Below the pieces are notes generated by a model. The model saw nothing but the letters and a program-made list of their open reading frames with translations. It had not been told where the DNA came from and made no database searches. Positions 13,818-25,600 of a DNA stretch of 64,000 nt are shown piece after piece (the first letter of the stretch is position 1; the number at the start of each line of letters is the position of its first letter). The position numbers and the translations under genes are program-made. The stretch is from Gorsachius magnificus (lineage: Eukaryota; Chordata; Aves; Pelecaniformes; Ardeidae), in contig CM067081.1 of NCBI GenBank assembly GCA_034008185.1, positions 88,246,765 to 88,310,764 on the forward strand, given 5' to 3'.

Positions 13818-14155
13818 CATAGAATCATTTGGCTGGAAAAGACCTTTAAGATCATCGAGTCCAACCGTACCTGTCCACTACTAAACCATGTATCTCAACA
13901 CCTTGTCTACCCATCTTTTAAATACCTCCAAGGATGGGGACTCGATCTCTTCCCTGGGTAGCCCATTCCAGTGCCTGTTAATGCTTTCAGTGAAGAAAAT
14001 TTTCCTAAGATCTAATCTAAACCTCCCCTGGTGCAACTTGAGGCCATTTCCTCTTGTTCTATTCCTTATGAATGGGAGAAGACACCGACCCCCACCTCCT
14101 TTCAGGTTTGTAGAGGTAAATAAGGTCTCCCTGCAGCCTCCTCTTCTCCATGCCA
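13818..14155 (-). mobile_element. CR1 LINE 3' fragment inside older CR1
   Basis: The minus strand reads a CR1 3' end. The left edge is the terminal CATAGAATCATTTGGCTGG with the AAAGACCTTTAAGATCATCG motif. The reverse strand then reads the ORF2 C-terminus (pattern [18 protein letters not shown], then [20 protein letters not shown]). It is 5'-truncated near 14155. It differs clearly from the adjacent + strand copy, so it belongs to another CR1 subfamily and represents an independent insertion. Confidence 0.85.
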
Positions 14156-14165
14156 AGTTACATGC

Positions 14166-15942
14166 TTGGTAACTCATGGTAACGTGCATGGTAATCCAAC
14201 TACTGGTCATTGCCCTCCAAGGAGAGGACCCAGCTATGGTTTCCACTCACACAAAAGCCATCGCCAGAAGGAATGTGGCGACCCAGACGGAGGTCCCACA
14301 CAAACATGCAGCTGCCCAGTGCCTGAGCCTGTCACTCATACTGGGGGGTAGCTTGACCTGCTATTTACGAACAGAGAAGGACTGGTGGGAGAGCTGGTGG
14401 TCAGAAGCCGTCTTGGGCTTAGTGACCATGAAATGACAGAGTTCTTGATTCTTGGCTAAGTAAGGAGGGGGGTCAGCAAAACCACTACCAGGGACTTCCA
14501 GAGGGAAGACTTTGTCCTGCTCAGGACACTGGTTGAGAGAGTCCCTTGGGAGGCAGTCCTGAAGGGAAAAGGGGTCCAGGAAGGCTGGGCATTCTTCAAG
14601 AAGGAAGTCTTAAAGGCACAGGAGCAGGCTGTCCTCATGTGCCAAAAGATGAACCGGCGGGGAAGACGACCAGCCTGGCTCAACAGAGAGCTTTTGCTGG
14701 GACTCAGGAAGAAAAGGAGAGTCTACCACCTTTGGAAGAAGGGGCAGCCAACTCAAGAAGAATCCAGGGATCTGATTAGGTCATGCAGAGAGAAATTTGG
14801 AAAGTCAAAAGCCCAGCTAGAATTCAACCTGGCCACTGTTTTAAGAGATAATAAAAAATATTTTTACAAATACATTAACAATAAAAAGAGAGCCAAGGAG
14901 AATCTGCATCCTTTATTGTGGTCAACAGAGTTAAATCCAGTTGGCAGCCGGTCACAAGTGGTGTTCCCCAGGGCTCAGTTCTGGGCCTAGTCTTGTTTAA
15001 TATCTTTATCAATTATCTGGTTGAGGGGATTGAGTGCACCCTCAGTAAGTTTGCAGATGGCACCAAATTGGGCAGGAGTATTGATGTTCTCGAGGGTAGG
15101 AAGGCTCTGCAGAGGGACCTGGACTGGCTGGATCAATGGGCTGAGGCCAACTGTATGAGGTTTAACAAGGCCAAGTGCTGGGTCCTGCACTTGGGTCACA
15201 ACAACCCCCATGCAATGCTACAGGCTTGGGGAAGAGTGGCTGAAAAGATGCCCAGCGGAAAAGGACCTGGGGGTGCTGGTTGACAGCCGGCTGAATATGA
15301 GCCAGCAGTGTGCCCAGGTGGCCAAGAGGCCCAATAGCGTCCTGGCCTGTGTCAGGCATAGTGTGGCCAGCAGGAGTAGGGAAATGATTGTGCCCCTGTA
15401 CTCGGTGCTGGTGAGGCCGCATCTTGAATACTGTGTTCAGTTTTGGGCACCTCACTACAAGAAGGACACCGAGGTGCTGGAAAGTGTCCAGAGAAGGGCA
15501 ATGAAGCTGATGAAGAGTTTAGAGAACAAGTCTGATGAAGAGTGGCTGAGGGAACTGGAGTTGTTTAGCCTGGAGAAGAGGAGGCTGACGGGAGACCTTC
15601 TGGCCCTCTACAACTGCCTGAAAGGAGGCTGTAGAGAGGTGGGGATCGGTCTCTTCTCCCAAGTAACTAGTGCTAGGATGAGAGGAAATGGCCTCAAATT
15701 GCATCAAGGGAAGTTTCAGTTGGTTATTAGGAAAAATTTCTTTACTGAAAGCATGGTCAACTGTTGGAACAGGCTGCCCAGAGAGATGGTGGAGTCACCA
15801 TCCCTGGAGGTGTTCAAAAAATGTGCAGACGTGGCACTTCGGGACATGGTTTAGTAGGCAAGGTGGTGTTGGGTTGTTGGTTGGACTTGATGATCTTGGA
15901 GGTCTTTTCCAACCTTAATGATTCTATGATTCTATTCTATGA
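14166..15942 (+). mobile_element. CR1 LINE, internally deleted, young 3' end
   Basis: A long CR1 copy. Up to about 14340 there may be a scrap of ORF1 or 5' region (KAIARRNVATQTE pattern; uncertain). From about 14375 it reads the end of the ORF2 endonuclease and the linker (RRGRRPAWLNRELLLGLRKK at about 14650-14710; [18 protein letters not shown] at about 14860-14914). The frame then jumps to [20 protein letters not shown], so most of the reverse-transcriptase fingers are deleted around 14915. The catalytic FADD motif reads FADG (about 15050), and a frameshift lies near 15210. The C-terminal frame is open from 15210 to the stop at 15852-15854 (ALRDMV end). A 3' UTR and ATTCTATG-type repeats follow. 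The element is non-autonomous and dead, although its 3' half looks young. Confidence 0.93.
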
Positions 15943-16050
15943 TTAACCTCTGGTCAGCCCTGAAGTGCAGTTAGACTAGGCAGTTAGGCTAGATGATCAT
16001 TGTAGGTCCCTTCCAACTCAACTATTCTATTCTACATCCTATTCTGTTCT
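15943..16050 (+). mobile_element. Old CR1, right part (split copy)
   Basis: This starts with TTAACCTCTGGTCAGCCCTG, continues with TAGATGATCATTGTAGGTCC and CTTCCAACTCAAC, and ends in decayed ATTCTATTCT repeats. That is a CR1 3' UTR of a different subfamily from the copy immediately to its left, whose own terminus is complete at 15942. It supplies the 3' UTR that is missing from the fragment at 13605-13815. Confidence 0.8.
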
Positions 16051-17143
16051 AAACTTGGTCAAAAGACTTAGAAATTTATGTGGGTGGCATCAACCAGGCC
16101 TGCTGCAGCCCCATGAAAAGCAGACCAATAAGAGGCACACCTTCCCACTACAAAAGACATAGTGACTCTTCCTCCATACATAATACTCCTCCTTCTTTCC
16201 ATGGATTCTACTCCATTACTATTTCAATAGGTCTGCTCGGTACAGATGTCTCTCTCATCAGGCTTTCCCTAGTCCCCTTAAAAATCAGCATCCTATTTAC
16301 TTCCTTACAAACCACAGAAAACAAGAGGCTTTACACCATAGCTAGTAGCTCAGCTTCTTTATCCCTGCGCTCCTCTGGGATGCTGGGGTGAATACCAGCT
16401 CATCCCAGTGACTCACTGATGTTCATTTTGTCTCTTTGTTCCAAAATGATCACTGATACTCATCTAAGTTCCACTGCACTGAAGTCAGTGGGTTTTAATA
16501 CTGATGCCAAAAAGACTAGAGTTAGATCAATATTTTTTCTGTACAGAGTTTTGCATCTTTTCCTTATTTTGTTCTAATTCACTTTGTCAAAATCAGTCAC
16601 ACACTTCTAGTGACTCAAAGGTTCAAAGTTGAGCTAGGTGTAAAGCATATTATATTCTAAAGCTGTTTAAATGTCTCACTCCTATCTGTAAGAAAGAGAA
16701 GTTACAAACATGATGTCTTAGATGAGCTACATCATTTCCATAGGCATAAATATTTTCTAAATTAAAGTATCCATTCAAGCAGGCCTGTTGCTATACACAC
16801 ACTCCATACTTAAACAGTGATGAAGCCCCAGCTGCACAGTTCTGCCCTTGTCTTAAGGCACCCAGTTATCTGCAGTCCTGCATACATTTAGGATTGTCCA
16901 GTCCATGCAATATAATCGAATGCCCCAACACACCAGAAACACCGGTGCGGGTGAACACTAGTGAATTACAGTTCATACAGTACAGTCATCCATTGCAAGT
17001 ATTTAGCACAAAAGCACATGAAAGAAAAAAAGATCTGAAAAAACAGAATGTTCCATCGTTTGGTGCAATCTTCCCTCACAGCACATTTCAGCTGGCACGC
17101 AGGAACTTATAGTGTCATGGTAACATGTTCGTGGATTCACCTT
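16051..17143. other. Intergenic, nothing recognised
   Basis: Unique AT-balanced sequence. There are no supported coding frames, RNA genes or repeats. Confidence 0.55.
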
Positions 17144-17260
17144 ATCATAGAATCATAGAATGTTTTGGGTTGGAAGGGACCCCTAGAGGTCACCTACTCC
17201 AACCCCCTGCAGTGAGCAGGGACACCGCTAACTCAATCAGGTTGCTCAGAAAGAGCTCAG
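17144..17260 (-). mobile_element. Short CR1 3' end
   Basis: On the minus strand this is the last roughly 115 bases of a CR1: ATCATAGAATCATAGAATG at the left edge, then GGGTTGGAAGGGACCCCTAG and a CCAACCCCCTGCAGTGAGCA block. It is heavily 5'-truncated, carries only 3' UTR and encodes nothing. Confidence 0.88.
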
Positions 17261-20200
17261 CTGCAGACCATGGAACAGTTACCAATAGACCAGTATAACC
17301 CTGATCCACATTTTTCCACAGTGGGAAAAAAAATGGGTTCACTGTTTCAAAGGCTGAAAGTTTTTGTGTGGCAATATGAAAATTTAAGTAAATCCATTAT
17401 ACATCCCTCTGGATTTAGAGAGGATGCACTTCCTTGCCTCTGGAATAATTCTTGGACTCAAAAAATGTCACTCTCTCTAATCTGTCTTTCTGGCAACAAG
17501 GCCAGCCCTTTATCATTGCCCTAATGTTGTCAATTACTTTCAGTTAACGCCAGATCCTTCTCATTAATGTCAAGAAAACATAAGCTCCTCTTTTTCCCTG
17601 AATTCCCCTTACAGAGGCAGGTTTTGCCTGTAGTGGAATGTGTGCCCAAATGCAGTCTGCGGGAACTGTGATGCAAGGCTGCAACCACGCTGGCTGGCTA
17701 ATGCTCACGCTGCTCAAGACCTGAGCAGACAAAGAAAAGAAGTTTCATTACTTTTTGCCCTTTTTCTAGCTCGAGGTAGGGATTAGGAATCATGAACTGT
17801 TTTCCATTGTAAACTAACAGGCATTATAATCCTATCAGCATTTGTATTTTTTTGCACTGGTAGGTGCCTTCATTGAGCCCTGCCTTAGACAATACACCCA
17901 AACCCAGCGTTCAGCCGGTGCAGCACGGGTGCCTGTGCAGGGGCCTGCCTGCCCCCCCACCCCCAGCTGCAGCAGTCCCTGCAGATCCACCCCATCGCTT
18001 CACCCAAACCCACTCCCTCGCCTCACACCGCCCCTGACATCTCTCCCAGCTGCAAATCCTTCCCACACCTCGTCAGCAAGCCTCGTGCCAGATTTGTTAG
18101 ACACATTTCTACATACATCTGTGACAGAGGAGCCCCTGATGTCGGGAGGGTGGGGACAGCATATTTATTGCTTTTGCAGGGCAAAGAGGAAACTCAGATT
18201 ATTACAGTTCAGTTTTCACCGTTGATCAGGAGGTGGGAAAAAATAGGACTAAGAGAAATGGCTTTACAAAGCGTTTAAGCTGCCCACCCCCAGCATGTAC
18301 TCAGCGTGCGTATTCAGGTCAGCATACTATTTCCTATGAGTCACGTTCAGCTGTGCCTTAGCTGCATATTTTAGTCAGAGCGATCTTAGCTGAAGTCTGT
18401 GCTGTGAGGAGGCTGGTGGCGTCCAAATTTATTCTAGGATCCTGGAATTTGCTACTTTGAGTGTGGTGACTCAGTATAATCCTACAGAATTAAACTGTTT
18501 CTGTGTACCCTTCCCACTGTGCTAATGAAATAGTTAAACTCCCCATCCGTGATACAGAATAGGAACACGCTTGTTATACAATTAATAATACAATATCAAG
18601 GTGGGTGACACAGCTCAGATTCAGCTACACCAGCATTAACTAGCTAAGCATTTTGCTGAGGGAAAAAGCCAAGGCTTCTTTGCCTAATGCAGTTCTCTTG
18701 CCTGCTTCAAGTTCCTTATTACGCTTATCTCAGCTCGCAGCATGACTATCGGTTTGGACTATTTACAAATGTGGGACAGCTGCCTGACTGGGGAAATAGT
18801 CGCAGAGCTCCTGGCCATGCTCCAACACCACGAGCAACTCTCAGCCACCAGTGGTTCACTGAGGGCCATGGCTTGGGTGCCAAACGAGGCACCATCATCT
18901 CCAGCCTCCCTCACCTCTGTTGTTAAACCTTCAAGAGAAACAGAGGCTCCAACTCCAACACCACCCCGGGAAAACCCCATGTTCTCACCCTCCTCTCTAG
19001 CCTCGTTTGTCCTTGTCCCAAGAGCACTACAGAGCATGCTTTGCTGAAAATTAGCTGCTTCGCTGAGTTTTCTGGTTCTCTAAGGCTTGTCCAGCCCTTT
19101 GAAAACCCATGCTTGAGGGCTTCAGTACTCCCAGTGTTGCAGCAGCATGTTGCATTAACACTTGCCTGTCATAGTTAAGAGACATCTTTTTGTATTGCAG
19201 TTCATAAATACAGCCTGTACTGCGTGTCAGGGTGACGGGTGCCACAGCCCCAGGAGACAAGGAAGCGCCAAAGCTTCTTCCACAAGAAGTGGAGGAGAGC
19301 CAGGAACAGCGGAGCAGAGCCAAGGGGAAGGCCAGGCAGTCTACAAGATGGGAGGTTTTGTTTTCCTTGTCACCAGAGAGCTTACGCCAGCCACTGCAGG
19401 ATCAAGTCCCTTAACCAGCCTTGACTGCATACACGGACAGGAGCAGCAGAGCAATTCCCCACACCCAGCAACCGCTTCACCAGAGGCAGAACACATTACT
19501 GAGCCTGTATTAAATGGGGAGTCTCATCGCCTGGGATTACGATTAACGCTGGAAAGAGATCCAAGAAGTTGTAACAGTTTAAAGAGATGCCTGTCACGTA
19601 ATATACTCTTCAACTTATGTAAAAAATATGGAGCATATGCTTAATAAGTAAGAGCAGAATTAACCCCCTAGCTGTCAGCACAACTGCTCTGAAATGGTGA
19701 CTTACATGTAATTACATTTCTTTTTAAAGCCTGGTTGCAATCAGTTAGCTTCTGCCCTGGCTCACACTGAGAGGAACAACAGCTGTGATGTGCGATTACA
19801 TACACAGCACTATGGGGCTATTTACATCAACTAATTCAGCTACCTAAAATGGGAGGCTACTCTTCTTATATTGTCCTTAGGGAGATGTTAAGCTCCCCCA
19901 GAGGGTAATTCAGAGTTTAATTTGGGCATGCTGGTTGCCCACTGAAGGAGCCTGCCCTCAGCAGGGAGTCTGACCCCCTCAGTTGCGTTAAAATAGTTAA
20001 AGCTGGATGGAGTCAACACCTGCAAACTCACAGGCAGTAGTGCAAAAGCATAGCATGCAACCAACATCCACCAGCAATTTTGTGCCTGAGAAGGGGCATA
20101 GGAAAGTTTCCATCTTTCACGCAATATATTTCACGCATCCTATTCCCAATAACATGGTTCAGATCCGTTTCCTTTCGATCCTCACTCCCAGCATCCCAGC

Positions 20201-22254
20201 TGCCACCACTAACTGGCCAGGCCATACCACAGCAATGAAAGCTGGATAAGAGACTTCACAGGCTTGGTTTGGGGTTTTTCAGGGAACCTCTAATACCTCC
20301 TAATAAGAGAGGTTATGGTAGGAGGAGCTACAAGAGAGCATAAGCTCATAGCTTTGAAGGGTATTTTTAATAATGTTGTGTTTCTTAAGACATTATAAGA
20401 CTGAAGCAATCTAACTGCCTAAGAAAAGCCTTTCTGATATTTCTTGCCTTTTTCTTCTAGATGAAAGGAATTTATTTTTCTGCCGCCTTCTGTATTTCCA
20501 TACCAAGACCCATGGGATAGAAGTGCATGAGTTTTATTAGCTCTATTTCCTCAAATGCAGGTCAGTAGCAAAAGACCATATCCCTTCATGCTATTTGCTT
20601 GAGTTAATATTGCAGTAAAGCAAGAGAATTTTAACCCAGGAAACACTTCCCGCATCAAGCTAGTCTAACATTTTAGGCCTACAATTTCAGACTAGTTAGT
20701 ACCAATACTCAAAATGGAACTGATGAAAAAAAGAAGTGTCAGACCAGAAAAACAGTTATTAATCACAATCAGTCCTCCTATTAAGGTGTATCAGCATTCA
20801 GCTTTCTGATCATTCATTGCGTTTGGAATCAATCCACCAGATCTTGTGGCTGACTTGGCCCACTCTGTTCTTCTTCACGCTCAGATTACCCCAGTGAAAT
20901 GCATTTTTTTCCAATAAGGCCTGCTGAGGTCCATGGTAACTTTTCCTAGTGTGTGAAGTAAAGCTGATGGAGGCAGCCTCTCTCCCCACCAGTCACACCA
21001 GACTACACTGGATATAATGCCTACATGGGGGAGGCACTCAAGTGATTCATATTGAAAAATCTATCTATCTCATGACTTTGTCAAACACATTTTTTATTAA
21101 ACCCCCTCTAGATGCAGCTGATTGGTACTTTTAATAACATATTCAGGTTTTCTCCCATCAATCATCAACCAAATTACTTTTTTTTTTCATTATTATTAAA
21201 AGATCAGCTCCACCATGCAGCACTAATTAGGGAGGAGGATTGATTGAAAAGGCAGCGTTTCACTGGAGAATCAGGATTCCCAGGTTTTGCCAGGTTAAGG
21301 CAGGCTTCTGCCATTATTTTTACATAACCTAGCCCTTAGAGATAGAAGCAACATCCTGCAGAGAATAGAAACGACTTGCTTAGGAATACATCTATAAACC
21401 TGACAAGAATCAGCACCCAGAGACTGCTCCAATTCCTGTCCGCAGTCTTTAAAGTTTTCAGCTGAACTATAGTGAAAATGAGTTTCTGCAGTGCTGGATC
21501 CTAACCAGAGAGAAGAGTGGGTACTGCGGGTATTCAGTCAGGAATCTTCAACGAAAAGCAACAACAAAAAAACCTCCCTGTCATTTATTTGATAAAAGAG
21601 CTTGTAGGAACTGTCTGTGTGAGGAGGGTAAGAAACGTGTTATTTTCCCTGGCATCGGGAGTGTACATGAAAGCTTTCACTGGGCAGTTTTGCTAATAGG
21701 AACTGATTTCATGTTAGAAGTGGTTTCTGTGCCATCCTGGGAATGCTAGCTGGGGAGGAGTCGCCCGCTGCAGTGGACCCCACACCTAACCCAAAGGTGC
21801 AAAAAGGATAAGCTAAGGGGCTCAGACTAGGCGGGGATACCCAGTGCCTGTCCTCTCCCTCAAAAGTGAGAAAGCTGAAGTTGAAATCTGAACATTTGGC
21901 CAGAAATCACAGGGCAGCAGTATCTTCATAGCAGGTTGAAGTAACCGTGGAAGAGACATGCCCACTCCTTGGTATGTGTGATTCTGCTTTTACAATATGG
22001 GTTAGAAATGGGCCCAAGATACAAAATCTTGATATCAGTTTGGCCTGCCCAGTGGGTCAGGACCTACATGTACCACTAGCTTGAGAAGATGAAGTTATAC
22101 AAAATAAATTCCTGGGCAGGATTTGTGTTTCCATTAAGGCATCTGGACTTGGACCTGGTTGGGAGGAGGGCTGAGGCACGAAGGAGTGATTTCCCTATGA
22201 AATGGCTCCTGCCAAACATAGAGATGGCCAGAGAAGCTGCACCAGCTACATGAG
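17261..22254. other. Intergenic, no gene recognised
   Basis: About 5 kb without a recognisable gene or retroelement. A GC-richer patch at about 17920-18060 is Pro/Ser-rich in translation only because of its CCC/TCC composition. T-rich runs occur near 21178-21200. I see no tRNA or other structured RNA. Confidence 0.55.
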
Positions 22255-22674
22255 CATAGAATCATAGAATAGAATCATAGAATCATTAAGGTTGGAAAAG
22301 ACCTCCAAGATCATCAAGTCCAACCAACAACCCAACACCACCTTGCCTACTAAACCATGTCCCGAAGTGCCACGTCTGCACATTTTTTGAACACCTCCAG
22401 GGATGGTGACTCCACCATCTCTCTGGGCAGCCTGTTCCAACAGTTGACCATGCTTTCAGTAAAGAAATTTTTCCTAATAACCAACTGAAACTTCCCTTGA
22501 TGCAATTTGAGGCCATTTCCTCTCATCCTAGCACTAGTTACTTGGGAGAAGAGACCGATCCCCACCTCTCTACAGCCTCCTTTCAGGCAGTTGTAGAGGG
22601 CCAGAAGGTCTCCCGTCAGCCTCCTCTTCTCCAGGCTAAACAACCCCAGTTCCCTCAGCCACTCCTCATAAGAT
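22255..22674 (-). mobile_element. Young CR1 LINE 3' fragment
   Basis: The minus strand carries the 3' terminal repeats (CATAGAATCATAGAATAG at the left edge), the short 3' UTR, and ORF2 C-terminal coding sequence back to about the [20 protein letters not shown] region. It is 5'-truncated near 22674. By eye it matches the + strand copy at 15560-15942 with no difference over about 380 bases. Its tail is one unit longer (GATTCTATG continues) than that of the + copy. The two are therefore the same recent subfamily, or one sequence duplicated or homogenised in inverted orientation. Confidence 0.93.
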
Positions 22675-25600
22675 TTGGTCTCCATCCAGCAGCCTCTTCT
22701 GAAGTGGAGGTAGAATGAAGGACCAAAAAAAATAGATCTGTCTGGGAAATAAGGGGAGTTCATAAGGACATCTTGCATTATTTCATAAGGACCAGGGAGT
22801 TGAAGGGGTAGCCAGACTAGACCCATAACACTAACAGAACTCTGAAAACCCACTCACAGGTCTCCTCCCTTGAGTCAGTGGGCCTTCACCAAGCAAGGGA
22901 AAAGCCTGGATACTTCTAGTAGCTGTATTCCAGGGTTTAGCCCAGCCATGACTGCACTCTGGTTTATTGTTTGTTCAACAGCACAGCAGGAAATTTTCTC
23001 TCTCTCAGACAGAAAGCAGGTAGCTGGGATCAAGGACAGGACCAGAGATATTCTAAACACACAGGAAAAGGGTAAATAGAAGGACTAACAAGTTTTGGCT
23101 GAAACTAGCAGTTAAAAGGAGCAGATATGCTGTCCTCTGTGTGTCCCCACTGTTAAAAACAACAGAATCCAAATTTCCAACAGGGTTTGCATAATGCTAC
23201 CACAATACTTAACTATTAATAGAAGCAATTTGTATCTGGATTGATGGGAAAATACCACAGCACAGATGATTTCATTGATCTTGAGAAATAGTGTGAAAAT
23301 TAATTTCATCAGGGTCAAGGAAGAGCAGCTTTTCAAGCCTCTCCTCATTTCTCCATTTCCTAAAAGCTGGTCCCCTCCATTGACCCTACGTCCTGTGTGA
23401 GTCTTATTCCCTTCTCAAATCAAACCAAACACACTTGGCTCTTGCTGGCTCAGGCTAACAGATGTGAGCAGAGGGATGGAGGCACGAGGGTCCCAGCATT
23501 CACATGTCCCTTAGGATGAGCTCTGAGTCTGTCTGTAGGTGGTGAGGAGGACAAGAAAGCTTTATTCAGTTTTCCACCTTTGGAAGAATTTAAAAACCTG
23601 CTGAGACTACAATTTGTCATACGCTCCCACTGTCTTCAATGCACTCTGGTTCAGGCCTCCAGTGATTTACAGATTCTGTGCCATTTCTCTCCAAACCTCA
23701 ACATTTTTCCCCCGAGGCAGGTAGTGCTCCCCAGGGCTGTTTCTTTCCCTTTCTCAAGGAATCCCAGCACATTAGCTCCACCTCTCTGCAATGCTCCTGA
23801 AGAAAGTTCCTTTGTATAAAACATTGGCCCCGATAACTGCAAATGAAAGACAAATTCGCCAGATAAATGAGCTGGATATTATTTTATTGTAATTTAAACA
23901 ATCATTTTTGAAGTGTGTAAGATTATATAGAACCTGTAATCAGAGCCAAGAGATGTCACTGAATAATACATGACATGCTATAAATTAAGGAAAGAATGAT
24001 TATACGTAATAAAAAGAATAAGAAATTTCTTCTTGCAGGAAGGATAGAAACCACATTATTACTGAGCAGAGAGCGATAAAAATCACCACCTTATGAATAA
24101 AGCAATGGAAAAAAGAAATGCCAGAGAGAGTGGAAACAACCAAGGAAAGCTTGGCCAGGACTTAGTAAGCAAAGCCGGGGGCTTATAACTCTTCCACACA
24201 GAGCAGTGCAGTGCTGCTCACAAATAATTTATTCAACAACTGATGTATAAACTATTGATGAATAATTTTTGTTTTTCAAAGGGTTTTGCTTCCTACAACT
24301 TCTTGGCTGATAAAAAAAAACCCTGGCATAACGATGAGCCCAGTCCTGAATAGAAAGTGGAGTGTTAGCCAGCAAGAGAGCAATTTCCCCAGCGCTGGCA
24401 TTATTAACCCTGTGTAAGGGATCCTGGAACGGCATGCGAGCCACTTAGCGAGAGCAGGGTGACTCATCGGGCCTGACGCTGTGCTCCTGGGCACCGTCGC
24501 TCTACCGGCAAAGTTATCTCATTCTCAGACTGCTAATAGAGGTACGACTGCATTCGTTCCGTGGAAATTCAGGCCTCCGCCACCTGCTAGATTGAACGGC
24601 CACGTAATAAAAGAAATTGCCTGCATTTGATGACTCAAGATAGGCTAATCACTCAAGATATGAGAATCGGTCACCTAGATAGGATAACACCAGGCGCTCT
24701 AAGAAAGTGAATGTGGCAGCCTGGTAGCAACAACACTCAGACGCTTCTAACTTGTATGGGCGGTCTGTATCAGCACCTGTCCCCAGTAAGCTTGCACTCC
24801 CAAAGAAAGCATGGGAGGCTTTACCTTGTGCCCCCTAAACCAGACTTAGTGATGGCTGAACAGAAGTTCGCATAGAGCTGAACCGCTTTCCACCCGGCTT
24901 AGAGGAAAAAGATGACAAACACAAAGATGTGCCATACTGAGGACAGAGCAGCAACGTAACCATGGCTCCTGTGCCCTGGTCCGAGTCTCCTTTGCCTTGC
25001 AGAATGAAAAACAAGGTGGTGCCCATACTCCAACCAGAAATGCTGCCACAAAGGCGAACAGCAGGGTCAGATTTGGCAGCACAAAGGGGTGCTTTCTGCA
25101 AACTCAGGTGACTACTCGGAGTGTGAGGTGGTGGAGAATCAGACGTTCATCTGCTGGGCTTGAAAACATTCACCTGAAATCAGACCAAAAAAAAGCTCCT
25201 GCTAAAGATGAATAAACCACAGTGTTTCCAGAATAGATGCAAAGCTAAAGATGTGCCTTCAGCTTAAGAATGAGCACACTGCAAAAATCACTCTCACATC
25301 AACTTAATCATCCTCTTATATCTACACACTGTTATGACCCTCCTATCCTGTATCCCATTGCCAGCCCTTCCCAAGTATTTCAGCACAGGTACGACACTCT
25401 TTCAATTGCTTGCTTGCTTTGCAGCCAACAGGAGAAAAAAACCTTATTAGTCTGCAGCTCGGGATGGGTGTAGGAGGCAAAAGAGCTGCAGTGCTCACTG
25501 AAGAAAAGCTAAGTCAGCAGCCTGAGCCTGGCACCGAGCTGGGCTCCCAGCTATTCTCCCTGGGTGGAGAAGCAAGTTCTCCAAATCCTAGAATATATGT

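Noticed and set aside
13818..15942. 5'-inverted (twin-primed) single CR1 insertion
   Set aside because: Both halves contain CR1 3' UTR and ORF2 C-terminus and belong to different subfamilies. They are two insertions, not one inverted element.
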